From Cylindrotheca closterium (taxonomy: Eukaryota > Bacillariophyta > Bacillariophyceae > Bacillariales > Bacillariaceae): a DNA stretch of 64,000 bases. The translations under genes and the position numbers were made by a program. Positions 1 through 9,948 of the stretch are shown one piece after another; position 1 is the stretch's first letter, and each line of letters begins with the position of its first letter. Under the pieces are notes generated by a model. It saw nothing but the letters and a program-made list of their open reading frames with translations, ran no database searches and was not told where the DNA came from. The stretch lies in NCBI GenBank assembly GCA_933822405.4, contig CAKOGP040002424.1:310395-374394 (forward strand), given 5' to 3'.

Positions 1-3000
1 AGTCTCAGTCCAGATTGAAGCTGGCAAACTCTTTAACATTGCAACACACTTGGAAGCAGCTTTCAGATGAACCTTTCCCTCTTCAGAATTCACTACTTTT
101 CCTTTTGCACTCGCTCCATTGGTCGTGAGTACTGTATTGAGCTGGTTGGCAGTGGAACGAGTCCAGGATGAGTGCGAGATTTGGCAAGTGAGGTATTTGC
201 TGCTGAACTTCTTGATTTTGAAACTGGAATCCAGCGCCTTTTGGGTCAGCGCGGCAGTACACGACACTAAAGCACATCCCAAGGATTCAGCAACGTGTCT
301 GGCTTCGAAAAATTCCGAGTCCGTCAGTAATCGAGTGCAAACGGAATCACCCAAGTTTGAGATATCATGCAATAAATGACAGGAAAAGAGATTTGATAGA
401 AACACCACCATGTCTTTCTTTTCCACATATGGAGCCCAAGACGAAACGGAATCAGCAAGCGCTCGGAGACCGGAAGCCTTTTGTGGTACATCGACCAGTT
501 CTATCCCTTCAGAAGCCGAAATTTGAAGTGCGAAATGAGCAAGCTTCTGTGCTGTCGCAACAAGTTGTTCATTGCTGAATTCCGCTTCATCAGACGAAAA
601 CATGATTTGCTGTTTTTCCTGTATCTGACTATGTAGTCGCTGGACGTACTGACAAGCAAGAAACTGCAGCTCCTGGCTTACAGATTGGCCGACCTCCGTA
701 CTGAGAGTAGCTCCATCAAAGATCTCAAATAATTGGTGAGGAATTGCATACCTGCTTGCTTCCTCTCGAGCTTTGTCACTCGTTCGGTCGATCCAGAATT
801 CGCACTTGTTTAGAAGAGCGACAGCATGTCCAAACAGCTGCAACCCATTGCGACTCTGCGGCGACCGTATTGAGTTATGACTATGGATGATGCTTTGGAC
901 AGCACCATTGACTACTGCCTCGCATAGAGGATAAATTTCACTAGCTGTGTTCATTTCAATCCTCACGTTTTGAAGGATTAGCACCAAAAGGCTGACAACA
1001 GCATCAATCGACTTATGCGTTGATCTTTCTTCTCCTGCATAACGGACGATATGATCGTTTAGTCTGGTAAAGGTATCTTTGACTTGGTTGACTGGACTTG
1101 AGAATATCGCGTCAGCAAGCGTGGCCTCAACCTTGGGATCGCAAACCATAACATTCAGTGCTCGAAGAGATTCCCCCCTCTGATCTTTCTTCAGTAGATC
1201 TATTGCGTTGACAAACGATGAGACAAAGTAGTCAAGTTGTCGTAGCTTTTTGTAGGTAGAAGCCAAAGTAATGAAAAACTTTGAAGCTTCCTCGTGCAAC
1301 TCTTCGTCGTTCGAGATGTTGATGCTCGTAACGCAATTGGCAACCACTTGCGGCAATGCATCGTGCAATACAAGATGGTTCAGCTGGACAAGAACATCCA
1401 AGCATGCTAAAGCGTTTTTCAATTCATCATTCGCCATTGTTCTGTTTCCTGATTTGTCGCTGTTAAACTTCTTGACAATGGTAGTCCCAAGATTGGAAAG
1501 AAATTGGAAGTGTACTTCTTTCTTGTCGTCCATCGTTGGCAGATAAACATCATGGACGAGCAGCTGCCTCAAATTCTGCTCCAAAGCCCAATAGACACTT
1601 GCCCGGTCCATTATCTCGCCCTCTTTGCCTCGTGTCTCGAGTCGATTCACGAGATGGGTAGAGAGAACCGAAAAGAACCGAAACTGGAGCTGCACAATCT
1701 TGAGACTATCGGACGCCTTCTTTTTCGAGTGTGCCTTTTCATTAAGTTGATCCCGAAGAACATGTGTCTGCAGGATGAAACAGTTGAGAATTATGGGCAA
1801 GATCCCCACAAATGCCGCAACATCTTCCATAGACTTTGAGTGCGTCGGAGACAATCCCATGGCAATCATCGGAAGAAGGCCTTCTTGGTAGCAATGAAAT
1901 GACTTGGCTTTTTTGTCTTTGTCCACATCCATGTGGTCGTTTGAAGCCTGGGCACAAGTTGGAATCTTCATCATTTCAATAGACCGAAACCCATCCATGT
2001 GATGTTCCAAGTGAAACAATCCATGGAGCAACAAACTCTCTATGATAGGCCGCGAATCGTGTTGCCATCCATTCGCACTGCGTCTATATATCTTGATCAG
2101 GACACAAAAGACATCATGTGTGATGAGTTTTTGAAAACTCTTTTTGGGATTGGCCTTTTCCAATCGTCGATGCAACAAGCCAAGAGTGGATACCACCATG
2201 GCCTGGAATCTTGCTCCATCCACCGAGTCATCATCATCCATGGCGTCATCTCCACCATCGCCAATATCATTATCATCTCGATCCAACATGGGTAACAGAG
2301 AGTCGCAGATACTATCAAAAGGTGACATGTAGTAGTTATCGACCAAGATACAATAGCAGGTGGCGGCAGTTGCTTGGCTGCTTTTGCCCTTGCTGTTGTT
2401 GTTCTTGTTGCTGTTCTGCAGTGCAGTCTTGATTGCCAAGGGCACCAATTTGTGCAACGCTCCCAATGTAAGGATATCAGCAACCTTTATCGTTTCCTCT
2501 ACCGTCGAAGCTTTGTTGTTGTGTTCTACTTGTTGTTGTTGTTGTTGTTGTTGGTACACCACAAATTCGAGACATGTTTTCAACGTCTGCCATGGAGTAT
2601 TGTTATTGTCATCGGTATAGTTCTCGGAAGTAGAATGAGATGACCTCAAGAGTGTCTTGATCGACCACGGCAAGAGTAGGGTTACAATGTCTGTAGCAGA
2701 AAGAATGGATGCTTCGAGTTGGTTTGGTTCTATCTCACTCCTGCTGCTGTGGTGATCGATATCGTCGGATGATGATGATGATGATGATGTAGTTATCGCT
2801 GGCAAGTATGATATTAGCTCTTTTACGACCTTGTCCATCTTGGACTTTGATTCATCAGTACTCTTTTGTTTTGACAGTTCCATAATGGATAGGAAGGTGG
2901 GAAATACGGGATCTTTTGTCTCTCCTTCGTTGTTCGCATCCTGCTGCTTTGAAGATCCTTGTTGTTCTCCATGACGGTACCCAAACTTGTGGAACGGGTT

Positions 3001-3060
3001 CGTGGGACAAGACTTGGTACGACTGCTGTCGGAGTTCGACCTTCTCTTTCGTTTGGCCAT
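1..3060 (-). CDS. Large helical protein, 3' end outside window; possibly Urb2/Npa2-like ribosome biogenesis factor
   Basis: The complement of 1-3060 is one open frame of 1,020 codons from an ATG (MAKRKRRSNSDSSR) to the window edge, so the C-terminus is missing. A basic N-terminus that could be a nuclear or nucleolar signal is followed by an acidic linker, a run of seven Gln near residue 170, and then a long Leu-rich, helix-prone region without membrane segments. No domain is certain. The segment KKLRQLDYFVSSFVNA in the middle recalls the LRQ region of Urb2/Npa2 proteins, which act in early 60S ribosomal subunit assembly in the nucleolus, and the great length fits that family. This assignment is an inference from memory of the family. 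It could also be another HEAT-like scaffold. It is divergent from the kinase gene, with start codons 297 bp apart. Confidence 0.8.
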   Translation of the reverse strand, partial: MAKRKRRSNSDSSRTKSCPTNPFHKFGYRHGEQQGSSKQQDANNEGETKDPVFPTFLSIMELSKQKSTDESKSKMDKVVKELISYLPAITTSSSSSSSDDIDHHSSRSEIEPNQLEASILSATDIVTLLLPWSIKTLLRSSHSTSENYTDDNNNTPWQTLKTCLEFVVYQQQQQQQQVEHNNKASTVEETIKVADILTLGALHKLVPLAIKTALQNSNKNNNSKGKSSQATAATCYCILVDNYYMSPFDSICDSLLPMLDRDDNDIGDGGDDAMDDDDSVDGARFQAMVVSTLGLLHRRLEKANPKKSFQKLITHDVFCVLIKIYRRSANGWQHDSRPIIESLLLHGLFHLEHHMDGFRSIEMMKIPTCAQASNDHMDVDKDKKAKSFHCYQEGLLPMIAMGLSPTHSKSMEDVAAFVGILPIILNCFILQTHVLRDQLNEKAHSKKKASDSLKIVQLQFRFFSVLSTHLVNRLETRGKEGEIMDRASVYWALEQNLRQLLVHDVYLPTMDDKKEVHFQFLSNLGTTIVKKFNSDKSGNRTMANDELKNALACLDVLVQLNHLVLHDALPQVVANCVTSINISNDEELHEEASKFFITLASTYKKLRQLDYFVSSFVNAIDLLKKDQRGESLRALNVMVCDPKVEATLADAIFSSPVNQVKDTFTRLNDHIVRYAGEERSTHKSIDAVVSLLVLILQNVRIEMNTASEIYPLCEAVVNGAVQSIIHSHNSIRSPQSRNGLQLFGHAVALLNKCEFWIDRTSDKAREEASRYAIPHQLFEIFDGATLSTEVGQSVSQELQFLACQYVQRLHSQIQEKQQIMFSSDEAEFSNEQLVATAQKLAHFALQISASEGIELVDVPQKASGLRALADSVSSWAPYVEKKDMVVFLSNLFSCHLLHDISNLGDSVCTRLLTDSEFFEARHVAESLGCALVSCTAALTQKALDSSFKIKKFSSKYLTCQISHSSWTRSTANQLNTVLTTNGASAKGKVVNSEEGKVHLKAASKCVAMLKSLPASIWTET

Positions 3061-3357
3061 TGGAACTGACGAATGATGGGTGGTTGGATGGATCTCACAT
3101 CTTCATTTTTCGAACGTTCTCAGTCCGTCCTGCGACCTTGGTTGGTCGGAGAAGTCATGAAAGGCGAAACATTGATCCACCCATACGCATGCGTGGCGGA
3201 CAGGCAGACATCGACGAAATTGGTGCTAAAGTTTCAGGTGACAAGGTTTTTTGTCACTGCCGGCCGCACCATACCGGTGAAGCGATAATAAAACCAGCAA
3301 AGTGATAAGCGATCATTCATATCATAGTGCACACTGCTGGCTATAACGAGACAACGA

Positions 3358-5583
3358 ATGTCTCGCCATAGCAGTAGGAAGTCCCATGACTGGAGTACGT
3401 CCCGCAATCATCATGAAGATGAAAGACCAAGCAGAAGTCGGAGAGACTCGTCGCCTCCTTTGGAATCACCTCGCCATTCAAAGCACAGCGTTCTATCACC
3501 TCGAAGCGGTCGAAAATCACTGGGAAGCAGAAGAAGAAGTCGAGGCTCTGATGGCTCGTACGTTTCCTCAGGACATAAGAGATCTGGAAAGAGTAGCCGA
3601 AGAAAATCAGCAAAGTCTCCGTCCTTTTCCAGGTCTCCATCGCCAGTAAGAAAACCTAGGCGGCAGCAGAGTGACGTAATTCACCGTAAATCCCACTCCG
3701 AGTCCCCATCTCCACCTACAAAGCCCAGGCGATATAAGAGTGACGGCTACCGTGAGAGTCGCATAGATCGAAGAAGAAGCCATTACGCGGGGGACAATGA
3801 TTCTGTCGATTTACCAGACGATGATCATAATGCTGGTGGTAGAGATAGAGATAGACGATCATCTTATCGAAACCGCAACTCCTCACGGAGATCTCGTGCG
3901 TCTTCTAGACGCCATCATTCGCGACGTTCCGAGTCAAATTCTCCTAGTCGTCGCCACCGTCGAAGTCGTCGGGATCGTGATCGTAGCCGAGGTTACGATC
4001 GTGAAAGGGATAATAACGATGTAGATCGACGCTATTACGATGAAAAGGAAAACGAACGACATCGATTGTCTGGACGCTCCAGACGAGATCGTCGGCGTCG
4101 GGATTCGTCATCTTCTTACTCGATTGAAGAAGAGGATGATCGGCGACGCAATCGTAGTCCCAAGAAAAGTGATGGTGGTAGGGGCATTAGCCGACGCCGA
4201 ACAAGACGAAGTCATCGACGACCGAAACGACGTCATTCAAGCTCACCGTCGGTGCCATCCGATCGAGACGATCTCCCGCGCCAACAGTCGCCAATGGAAG
4301 TTGCACCTCGAGCGGGTGTAGTCAGCGAGGAGGAAGATGTGGTGCAGCCTCCAGCACCTGCTGTCGAAGTCACCAAGAACCCCGAGCCCTCAAAGACTGC
4401 TGAGAAGAGCAGCAAAGAAAAGAGCAAGGAGAAATCGAAACGCAGTACTTCTCAGCACAATGATGACGTTGGTCATTACCAAGGTGGAAAGGGGTCCATT
4501 CTCAATGAAAAGTACAGTGTCATACGAGAAGTAGGAGTGGGGACATTTGGTCGTGTACTGGAGTGCCATGATCTATCCAAGAATGACCAACATAAAAAGC
4601 AACGAAGACGCCCACAGCAGAACGATACAGTTGCCATCAAGGTCGTCCGCAACATCAAACGATATTACAAATCCGCTCGCATCGAGGCAGATATTCTCGC
4701 CGATGTAAATCGAAAAGGTGGCCGAGGATTGTCTCATTGTGTCATTATGCATGAGACGTTCAGTCTTGATGGACACTATTGTATGGTCTTTGAGAGCCTT
4801 GGCTCTTCTCTTTACGACTTTATGAAGCGTCAAAGGTACCAGCCATACCCTCCAGATCTTGTCTATGATTTTGCGAAACAACTGCTGGAAACGCTCGAGT
4901 TTATTCACAGCTTCAAACTGATTCATACAGATCTCAAGCCTGAGAATATCTTGCTCGTGAATGACCGAGAAATCAAACGCAACGGCTATTGGATTCCAGA
5001 ATCGACAAGGATAAAAGTCATCGATTTTGGAGGAGCTACCTATGATAACGAGAAGAAGAGTTCCATTGTCAATACAAGGCAATACCGGGCTCCAGAAGTT
5101 ATATTAGGTACGGGCTGGAGTATGGAATCAGACATGTGGTCGGCAGGTACGTTGTTCAATTGTGTAAACCTTATTTCAAACCAAGACATATCCTTTCATT
5201 TATTCTTACATTACCCTTTCTTAATAGGTTGTATATTGGCTGAAATGTACCAAGGCGAGTTATTGTTTGCCACTCATGATAATGTGGAACACCTAGCTCT
5301 GATCGAAAGAGTCATAGATCGCTTCCCACGATGGATGATCGAGCGGGGAAAGCAAGAGGAATTAATTCGCGAAGCCTTCCATTCGGACGGAATGCATAAA
5401 ATGGAACGTGCTTTGGAACCAGAGAGCATGTCCTATGTGAAACGAATCAGATCATTGGAATCCATGGTGTTCCCGGAGGACGAATGGTTTCTATCAATGC
5501 TACGGCGTATTTTAGTGATTGATCCCAACCGTCGATCCACAGCCAGAGAGTGCCTCAACAACTCGAAACTTTGGACACGATAG
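3358..5583 (+). CDS. SR-rich CLK/LAMMER dual-specificity protein kinase
   Basis: CLK kinases phosphorylate SR splicing factors in nuclear speckles. Residues 1-300 are an extreme Arg/Ser region, itself resembling an SR protein, then a Lys/Glu/Ser linker, then a kinase domain from about residue 385. Visible motifs are the P-loop GVGTFGRV, the lysine in VAIKVV, the catalytic loop HTDLKPEN near 522, DFGG near 553, and TRQYRAPE. The family signature EHLAMMER is present as EHLALIER. One intron, 5147-5227 (81 bp, GTACGT...ATAG), splits the glycine codon of DMWSAG|CILAEM. It has no in-frame stop, so retention would add 27 residues inside the C-lobe. The spliced product is 714 residues. The start is the first ATG of the frame. 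Membership in the CLK family is secure; the exact orthologue is not. Confidence 0.93.
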   Translation: MSRHSSRKSHDWSTSRNHHEDERPSRSRRDSSPPLESPRHSKHSVLSPRSGRKSLGSRRRSRGSDGSYVSSGHKRSGKSSRRKSAKSPSFSRSPSPVRKPRRQQSDVIHRKSHSESPSPPTKPRRYKSDGYRESRIDRRRSHYAGDNDSVDLPDDDHNAGGRDRDRRSSYRNRNSSRRSRASSRRHHSRRSESNSPSRRHRRSRRDRDRSRGYDRERDNNDVDRRYYDEKENERHRLSGRSRRDRRRRDSSSSYSIEEEDDRRRNRSPKKSDGGRGISRRRTRRSHRRPKRRHSSSPSVPSDRDDLPRQQSPMEVAPRAGVVSEEEDVVQPPAPAVEVTKNPEPSKTAEKSSKEKSKEKSKRSTSQHNDDVGHYQGGKGSILNEKYSVIREVGVGTFGRVLECHDLSKNDQHKKQRRRPQQNDTVAIKVVRNIKRYYKSARIEADILADVNRKGGRGLSHCVIMHETFSLDGHYCMVFESLGSSLYDFMKRQRYQPYPPDLVYDFAKQLLETLEFIHSFKLIHTDLKPENILLVNDREIKRNGYWIPESTRIKVIDFGGATYDNEKKSSIVNTRQYRAPEVILGTGWSMESDMWSAGTLFNCVNLISNQDISFHLFLHYPFLIGCILAEMYQGELLFATHDNVEHLALIERVIDRFPRWMIERGKQEELIREAFHSDGMHKMERALEPESMSYVKRIRSLESMVFPEDEWFLSMLRRILVIDPNRRSTARECLNNSKLWTR

Positions 5584-5752
5584 CAAGTGCATGGCTACAT
5601 AATTTGCTACATATTTTGTCAACATGATACAAGTGATATCGCCACAATTTTGGCATTGTAGCATATTTTTATTTTTCTGAATATTATCGTTGCCTAGAGA
5701 AAAAACTTTCGACAGGTATTGAGGGGTCATGAGAAATGAAGCGGTGAGAATC

Positions 5753-7453
5753 TTACAGAATCTTTGCGGCACCATCCTCTCCTTCAGTCTTTTGCCGTTT
5801 GGCACTGGGATCTTCAGTCTCCCCGTTGTCTCTCTTCTTGTCCCCTCCAGCACTTGCTTCCAACTCGTCAGCTTCCTTCTTTCTCTTGGCAATATCATCC
5901 CTGAGTCTTTGAAGCTTGGCTTCAAGTTCGGCTTGCTCTTGTTGGCCCTTTAGCAGTTCGTTCTTGATGTCTGCGCTGTTCCCGGAATCGGCATTGGGTG
6001 CAGGAGCTGGCGTCACGGAATTGCTTGGAATGGATTGCGGCTGGCGGAGCATGCTCAATTGGTCCGCACTAGCTTGGGAAGGAGCGGGAACGCTACTAGG
6101 AGCTCCAAGGGTCCCAAGACCCAAAGATCCACGGGTGTTGAAATCCATGCCACCAATACCTGCAGAGCTCTGTTGCTGTTGAAGCAACATAGACATTTGA
6201 TCATTGCCACCACCAATATCAGCAGTAGCCTGCTGATGTTGAAGTTGTTGTTGCTGCTGCTGGAGCTGTTGTTGTTGATACAAATTCATCATGAGCGTAG
6301 TCTCTTGGATTTCATTCAAAAGATTCATATGGTGGAGCTTCAACATCCTATAGAAGAACACATCCATTTGTGAGCTCGAGTCCAATTTTGACGTCCACAA
6401 AATATTATCCACTACTTACTCGTAGTGTTGATTGGGGTTGACGGAGAGCCCCATTTGAGGCATTCCACCTCCGCCCATACCGCCACCCATACCAAGACCT
6501 AGGCTTGATGCACGGCGTTGTTGCTCTTCCCGTTTCTGTTGATAGTGATCCGCACGAGCTGCTTCGTAGGCGGCTGCTGCACCGCCGCCCACCAAAGGAC
6601 GGTGCGGTGGCATGGTAGTGTCAATTCCGGTGTCAAGACCTAGGGCTGGACCAAGCGAACTCAGTGAGCTTCGGCGTTTAAATTCACTATCATTCATCAT
6701 GGAGAGTCCCAACGAAGAGTTCCGCCTCTGCATCAAAGCGTCCAATTCTGCACCCGCTCCCCAGCCTAAACTATTGTTTCTGGCTACTGGAGGAGGGCCT
6801 CCTGAACCATTACTTGATGTCAGAACACCAACGCCAGTACAAGTGAAACGAAAAATAACAACCTACCTGCTTTTTTGTCCATTTCATCTTCCTCTCCGGC
6901 TTTTCTCCCTAATCTTCCACTGACAACTCGGACTCCAAGTCTCTCCAACTCTAGCATGACCCAATCACGCGTTGGCTTGGGGCGCATTGTAGAACGCCAT
7001 GCTCTTGTCAAAGCTTTTGCACGAGCACACTTCTCGTCGGCCTCTGCTGATGGAAACGTGCCAAGCGCAATGGTCTTTCCGGCCCACTAAAGGAAAGGTA
7101 AAAATAAATTGTGAGAAAAAATGTGTTCGGGCAAAACGACAAGTTAACGGTCTCAGACGCATGCACGTCACCACGAAAAGACCAGGTGAAGTCACAGCAA
7201 GGCTTTGAGACCGAGCTTTTGACAAACACTTGGACTTTTCGACTGTACCAGAACACCGTAGATTGTACGAGGAAAAAACCAACCTCAACAACGATGACCT
7301 GAAAGACCATCACCATGTCTCTTCTGATTCTTCCATGTAATCACGGTCATCAAGTCATTTCAATTCCATTTCACAAAATAAAAACAGCCTCCTCACCTTT
7401 ACGTGCACCGCTTTCTTCGACGCATTCATCATCGCAGATGGAGTAGCACTCAT
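5753..7453 (-). CDS. Gln-rich nuclear-type protein with AP2-like N-terminal segment
   Basis: I place exons at 7453-7397, 7086-6867, 6801-6420 and 6347-5753, giving 417 residues; introns are 310, 65 and 72 bp. All joins keep frame (AAG|GTGAGG to TTTAG|TGG for the first). The N-terminal 90 residues contain WAGKTIALGTF, then an Ala-rich helix and a charged stretch ending VMLELERLGVRVV. The LGTF-plus-helix pattern resembles the last strand and helix of AP2/ERF DNA-binding domains, but only about half a domain is visible. The rest is low complexity: repeated SSLGL and LGLG motifs, Gly-Met runs, a long poly-Gln block, a short coiled coil (KNELLKGQQEQAELEAKLQ) and a basic SAKRQK tail. It may be a transcriptional regulator. 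The 310-bp first intron is unusually long for this window, so the first exon is the least certain part. Confidence 0.68.
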
Positions 7454-8818
7454 GGAATATCAACAATTTTGAGGTAAAGCAGTAAACGATGATCTTATCT
7501 TTCGATCTTTCGTCGGTATTTCAATCCAAACTTTTGAGAAGAATGTACAGATCGAAAGGCGGATTTGGAACAGTTGTCTTCAGCGATTTTCTGACTGAAA
7601 GGCAACCCGATTTCTTTATCGCTTGTCTGCTGTTGACGACTATCTCTGAAGATGTGTGATATGCATCAATCTGCCTCGACGCTTCGCAGCTCTGCATTGC
7701 CTGCTGTTGCCCTCCTTGCCATTCAAAATTCCATGAGTTCGATGCATGTCGCTACCATAAGTAAATTTATTTATTATTTGTCCGCGGAAAACAGACTAAA
7801 ACAGAGTTTTCCGATCGGATACCGGTACAGGGTACAGGAAGAGATGGATGAATGAGTGCTTGTGAACAGCAGTCTGGTGGTTATTTGACAATCAATCAAT
7901 TCAGTCCGGGCCTTGAAGTACACGCTCTGAAATTTCCATCAGCCTTTTTTGTAGAGTGTTCAAAGAAAAACACCAATGTAAATAATGTACTGTATTGTTT
8001 TATCTCAGTGAACCGAGCCGGGTAGCCGATTCTTTCTGGATAACCTTCATCTGGGGATGGCAATGCAAAGATTCTTTGAAAAATTAGATTTCAGATGTGC
8101 CAATAGACATGACGTTTCACACATTTTACTGTAGTTTCTCACGTCGATCTTCAAATCGACATTTATATGCAAACTACTCTAAGGGATGTGGCAAGATTTG
8201 TCCGTTGAACGAATCATACAAAGTACATCATCGCATTAATGTTCTATCTTAATTCATGGTGTACAAATACAAATTCGATGAAACAACAAGATGGCCCAAC
8301 GAAATTGTCGTCCACACTATTTGTCTTGTCAGGAAATCATCCATCCAACGGGCCTGTCTCCGACGCCAAAAAGCTTTACCAAATGTTGATCAATTCAAAC
8401 CAGCTAACTGGTGCAGGCTCTGTAAGCATACCTGTCAATACAACCGCTGGTGTGAACCCCCATAACAGAAGAGTCTTAGATTTCTGGAACATAAAATTGA
8501 TGTCCAAAGCCTTGAAAATCAATCCTGGGGACTTGACAAGACTAACAATACCGCTCGTTTTTCGTCTTCTTGGAACTGGCATATTTTTTATATGTATTAG
8601 TGTATTGCGTGTTGCAGAAGGAATCGAACTGATGGAGTGGAGAAGAACAAAACCGGAGTGTGAGTTACACAATATGCATGCCATACCATCCTCTCTATTC
8701 TGACAGGAGACTTCAAGTCGCCCTGCCAAATTGATACCATGAATGAAGGCGGTAGTATATTTCGACATAATACCGCTGTTTCACTTACGTTGTCGATTGT
8801 TTGATTGAACCTTGGGAC

Positions 8819-8853
<35 letters not shown>

Positions 8854-9342
8854 TTGTCGCAAGCCGAGAGCTCAGCCACATCTTTTCGACGGACGCATAC
8901 AGACGACTCTCCTTTTTGTGAACAATTGAATCAGTAAATAGTAGGAGAAGTTTACCTTCCGTTCAGTATCTGCGTTGTCGAATAGAATTTATTTTATACT
9001 TCAATAGAATACAATACCAAGGGTAAACTTCATAGTTCCATAGAGAAACGAACAGCACTACTAAGATTCTGCTATCCTAATCACTTCGGCTTCTTCACCT
9101 GCCTCAAAGATATCAGGCACTGATTTATTATGAAGCCACCACCAAACGCGCTCTAGTTTCATACTCGAAGTTCTTTTAAGTTCCCTATGCCATTTTATAG
9201 GTTAATCAATTACTCCTAAAATTTCTTGGGATGTTGCAGTATTTGTGACCATATCATCCCGATATCTCAGTCGCTTAGCAGTATGCCAACTTGGAAAGTA
9301 ATTCAATCAAAGTAATAGCAAGACTTTATCATTAAAGCCTCT
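7454..9342. other. Gene-poor interval of 1.9 kb
   Basis: No gene is supported here. The frames present (for example 154 codons at 8239-8703 on the plus strand and an antisense frame of 130 codons) have no recognisable motif, no codon bias resembling the neighbours and no splice-consistent extension. The interval holds a GTT microsatellite and a TACCGGTAC/GTAC pair near 7820. At 9061-9300 on the minus strand there is an 80-codon frame with a single internal stop that may be a decayed coding remnant. The minus-strand gene pair on either side needs at least one promoter here, upstream of 7453. Confidence 0.6.
8820..8853. repeat. GTT trinucleotide microsatellite
   Basis: About ten uninterrupted GTT units followed by a short T run, in non-coding DNA. 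Confidence 0.95.
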
Positions 9343-9733
9343 TTACTTCTTTTCTTCCAAGGATGGAGGGACAAGGGGGAAATAGCTTTGCGTTCCAACC
9401 ATTGGGGGCAATCCCTTGAATGCTCGGATTTCATTAACATCAGCCAATAAACTCTTTTCCAAATTCACCCACTTGTGTGCTGCCCATGCGCCTCCGACCG
9501 AGCAAAATACATGCATCCACGGTTCTGGATATTTGTTTCGGCGCGGAGTTGTTGGATCGGATATGCGGAGCAGACAGTAGAAACAGAGAAAGTTAGGAAT
9601 TGCCGATTCGGGAGTACTGACGCATCGACCAAAGAAACTTACGTCGTGACAATGGAACTTTTTGAATAGCATTGCTCATACATTGGGCTGTAAAGCCAAG
9701 TCCTCCTCCGATGACCGCAGTTGTGAAACCCAT
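9343..9733 (-). CDS. Small two-helix membrane protein of 90 residues
   Basis: Two exons, 9733-9643 and 9524-9343, are joined by a 118-bp intron (C|GTAAGT to CCAG|AA, phase 1). Start is the ATG in a strong context (CCAAAATGGG); the frame extends upstream but has no other ATG. The product has a Gly-rich hydrophobic N-terminus (MGFTTAVIGGGLGFTAQC), a basic turn, a second hydrophobic stretch around WMHVFCSVGGAWAAHKW, and a soluble tail with ADVNEIRAFKGLPPMVG. Size and layout suit a small accessory subunit of a mitochondrial inner-membrane complex, but I cannot name the family. It diverges from the next gene, with the two ATGs 215 bp apart. Confidence 0.75.
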
Positions 9734-9948
9734 TTTGGTTGTGAGTGCTCTACCAATTCCAGGCAACTGTTGATGATCAAAGGGCGGTTGATACGTTTCG
9801 TTTCGTTGCTGCAACCCGAAGTTTTTTCGTACGAACGTCTACCGTCAGTTTTCGGTTTGATCCCTTCGACTAAAGAAATTCAAATCTCAAAATCAGTTGC
9901 TTTCCTTTTCTTCAAATCGATCTGTTGCAAATCGTGGTATGCCCCGCC

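Noticed and set aside
4573..5082. 169-codon minus-strand frame opposite the kinase domain
   Set aside because: Shadow of the conserved kinase frame; no independent features.
8239..8703. 154-codon plus-strand frame with overlapping 130-codon antisense frame
   Set aside because: No motif, no membrane or signal pattern and no codon bias like neighbouring genes; frames on both strands of a gene-poor gap are as likely chance.
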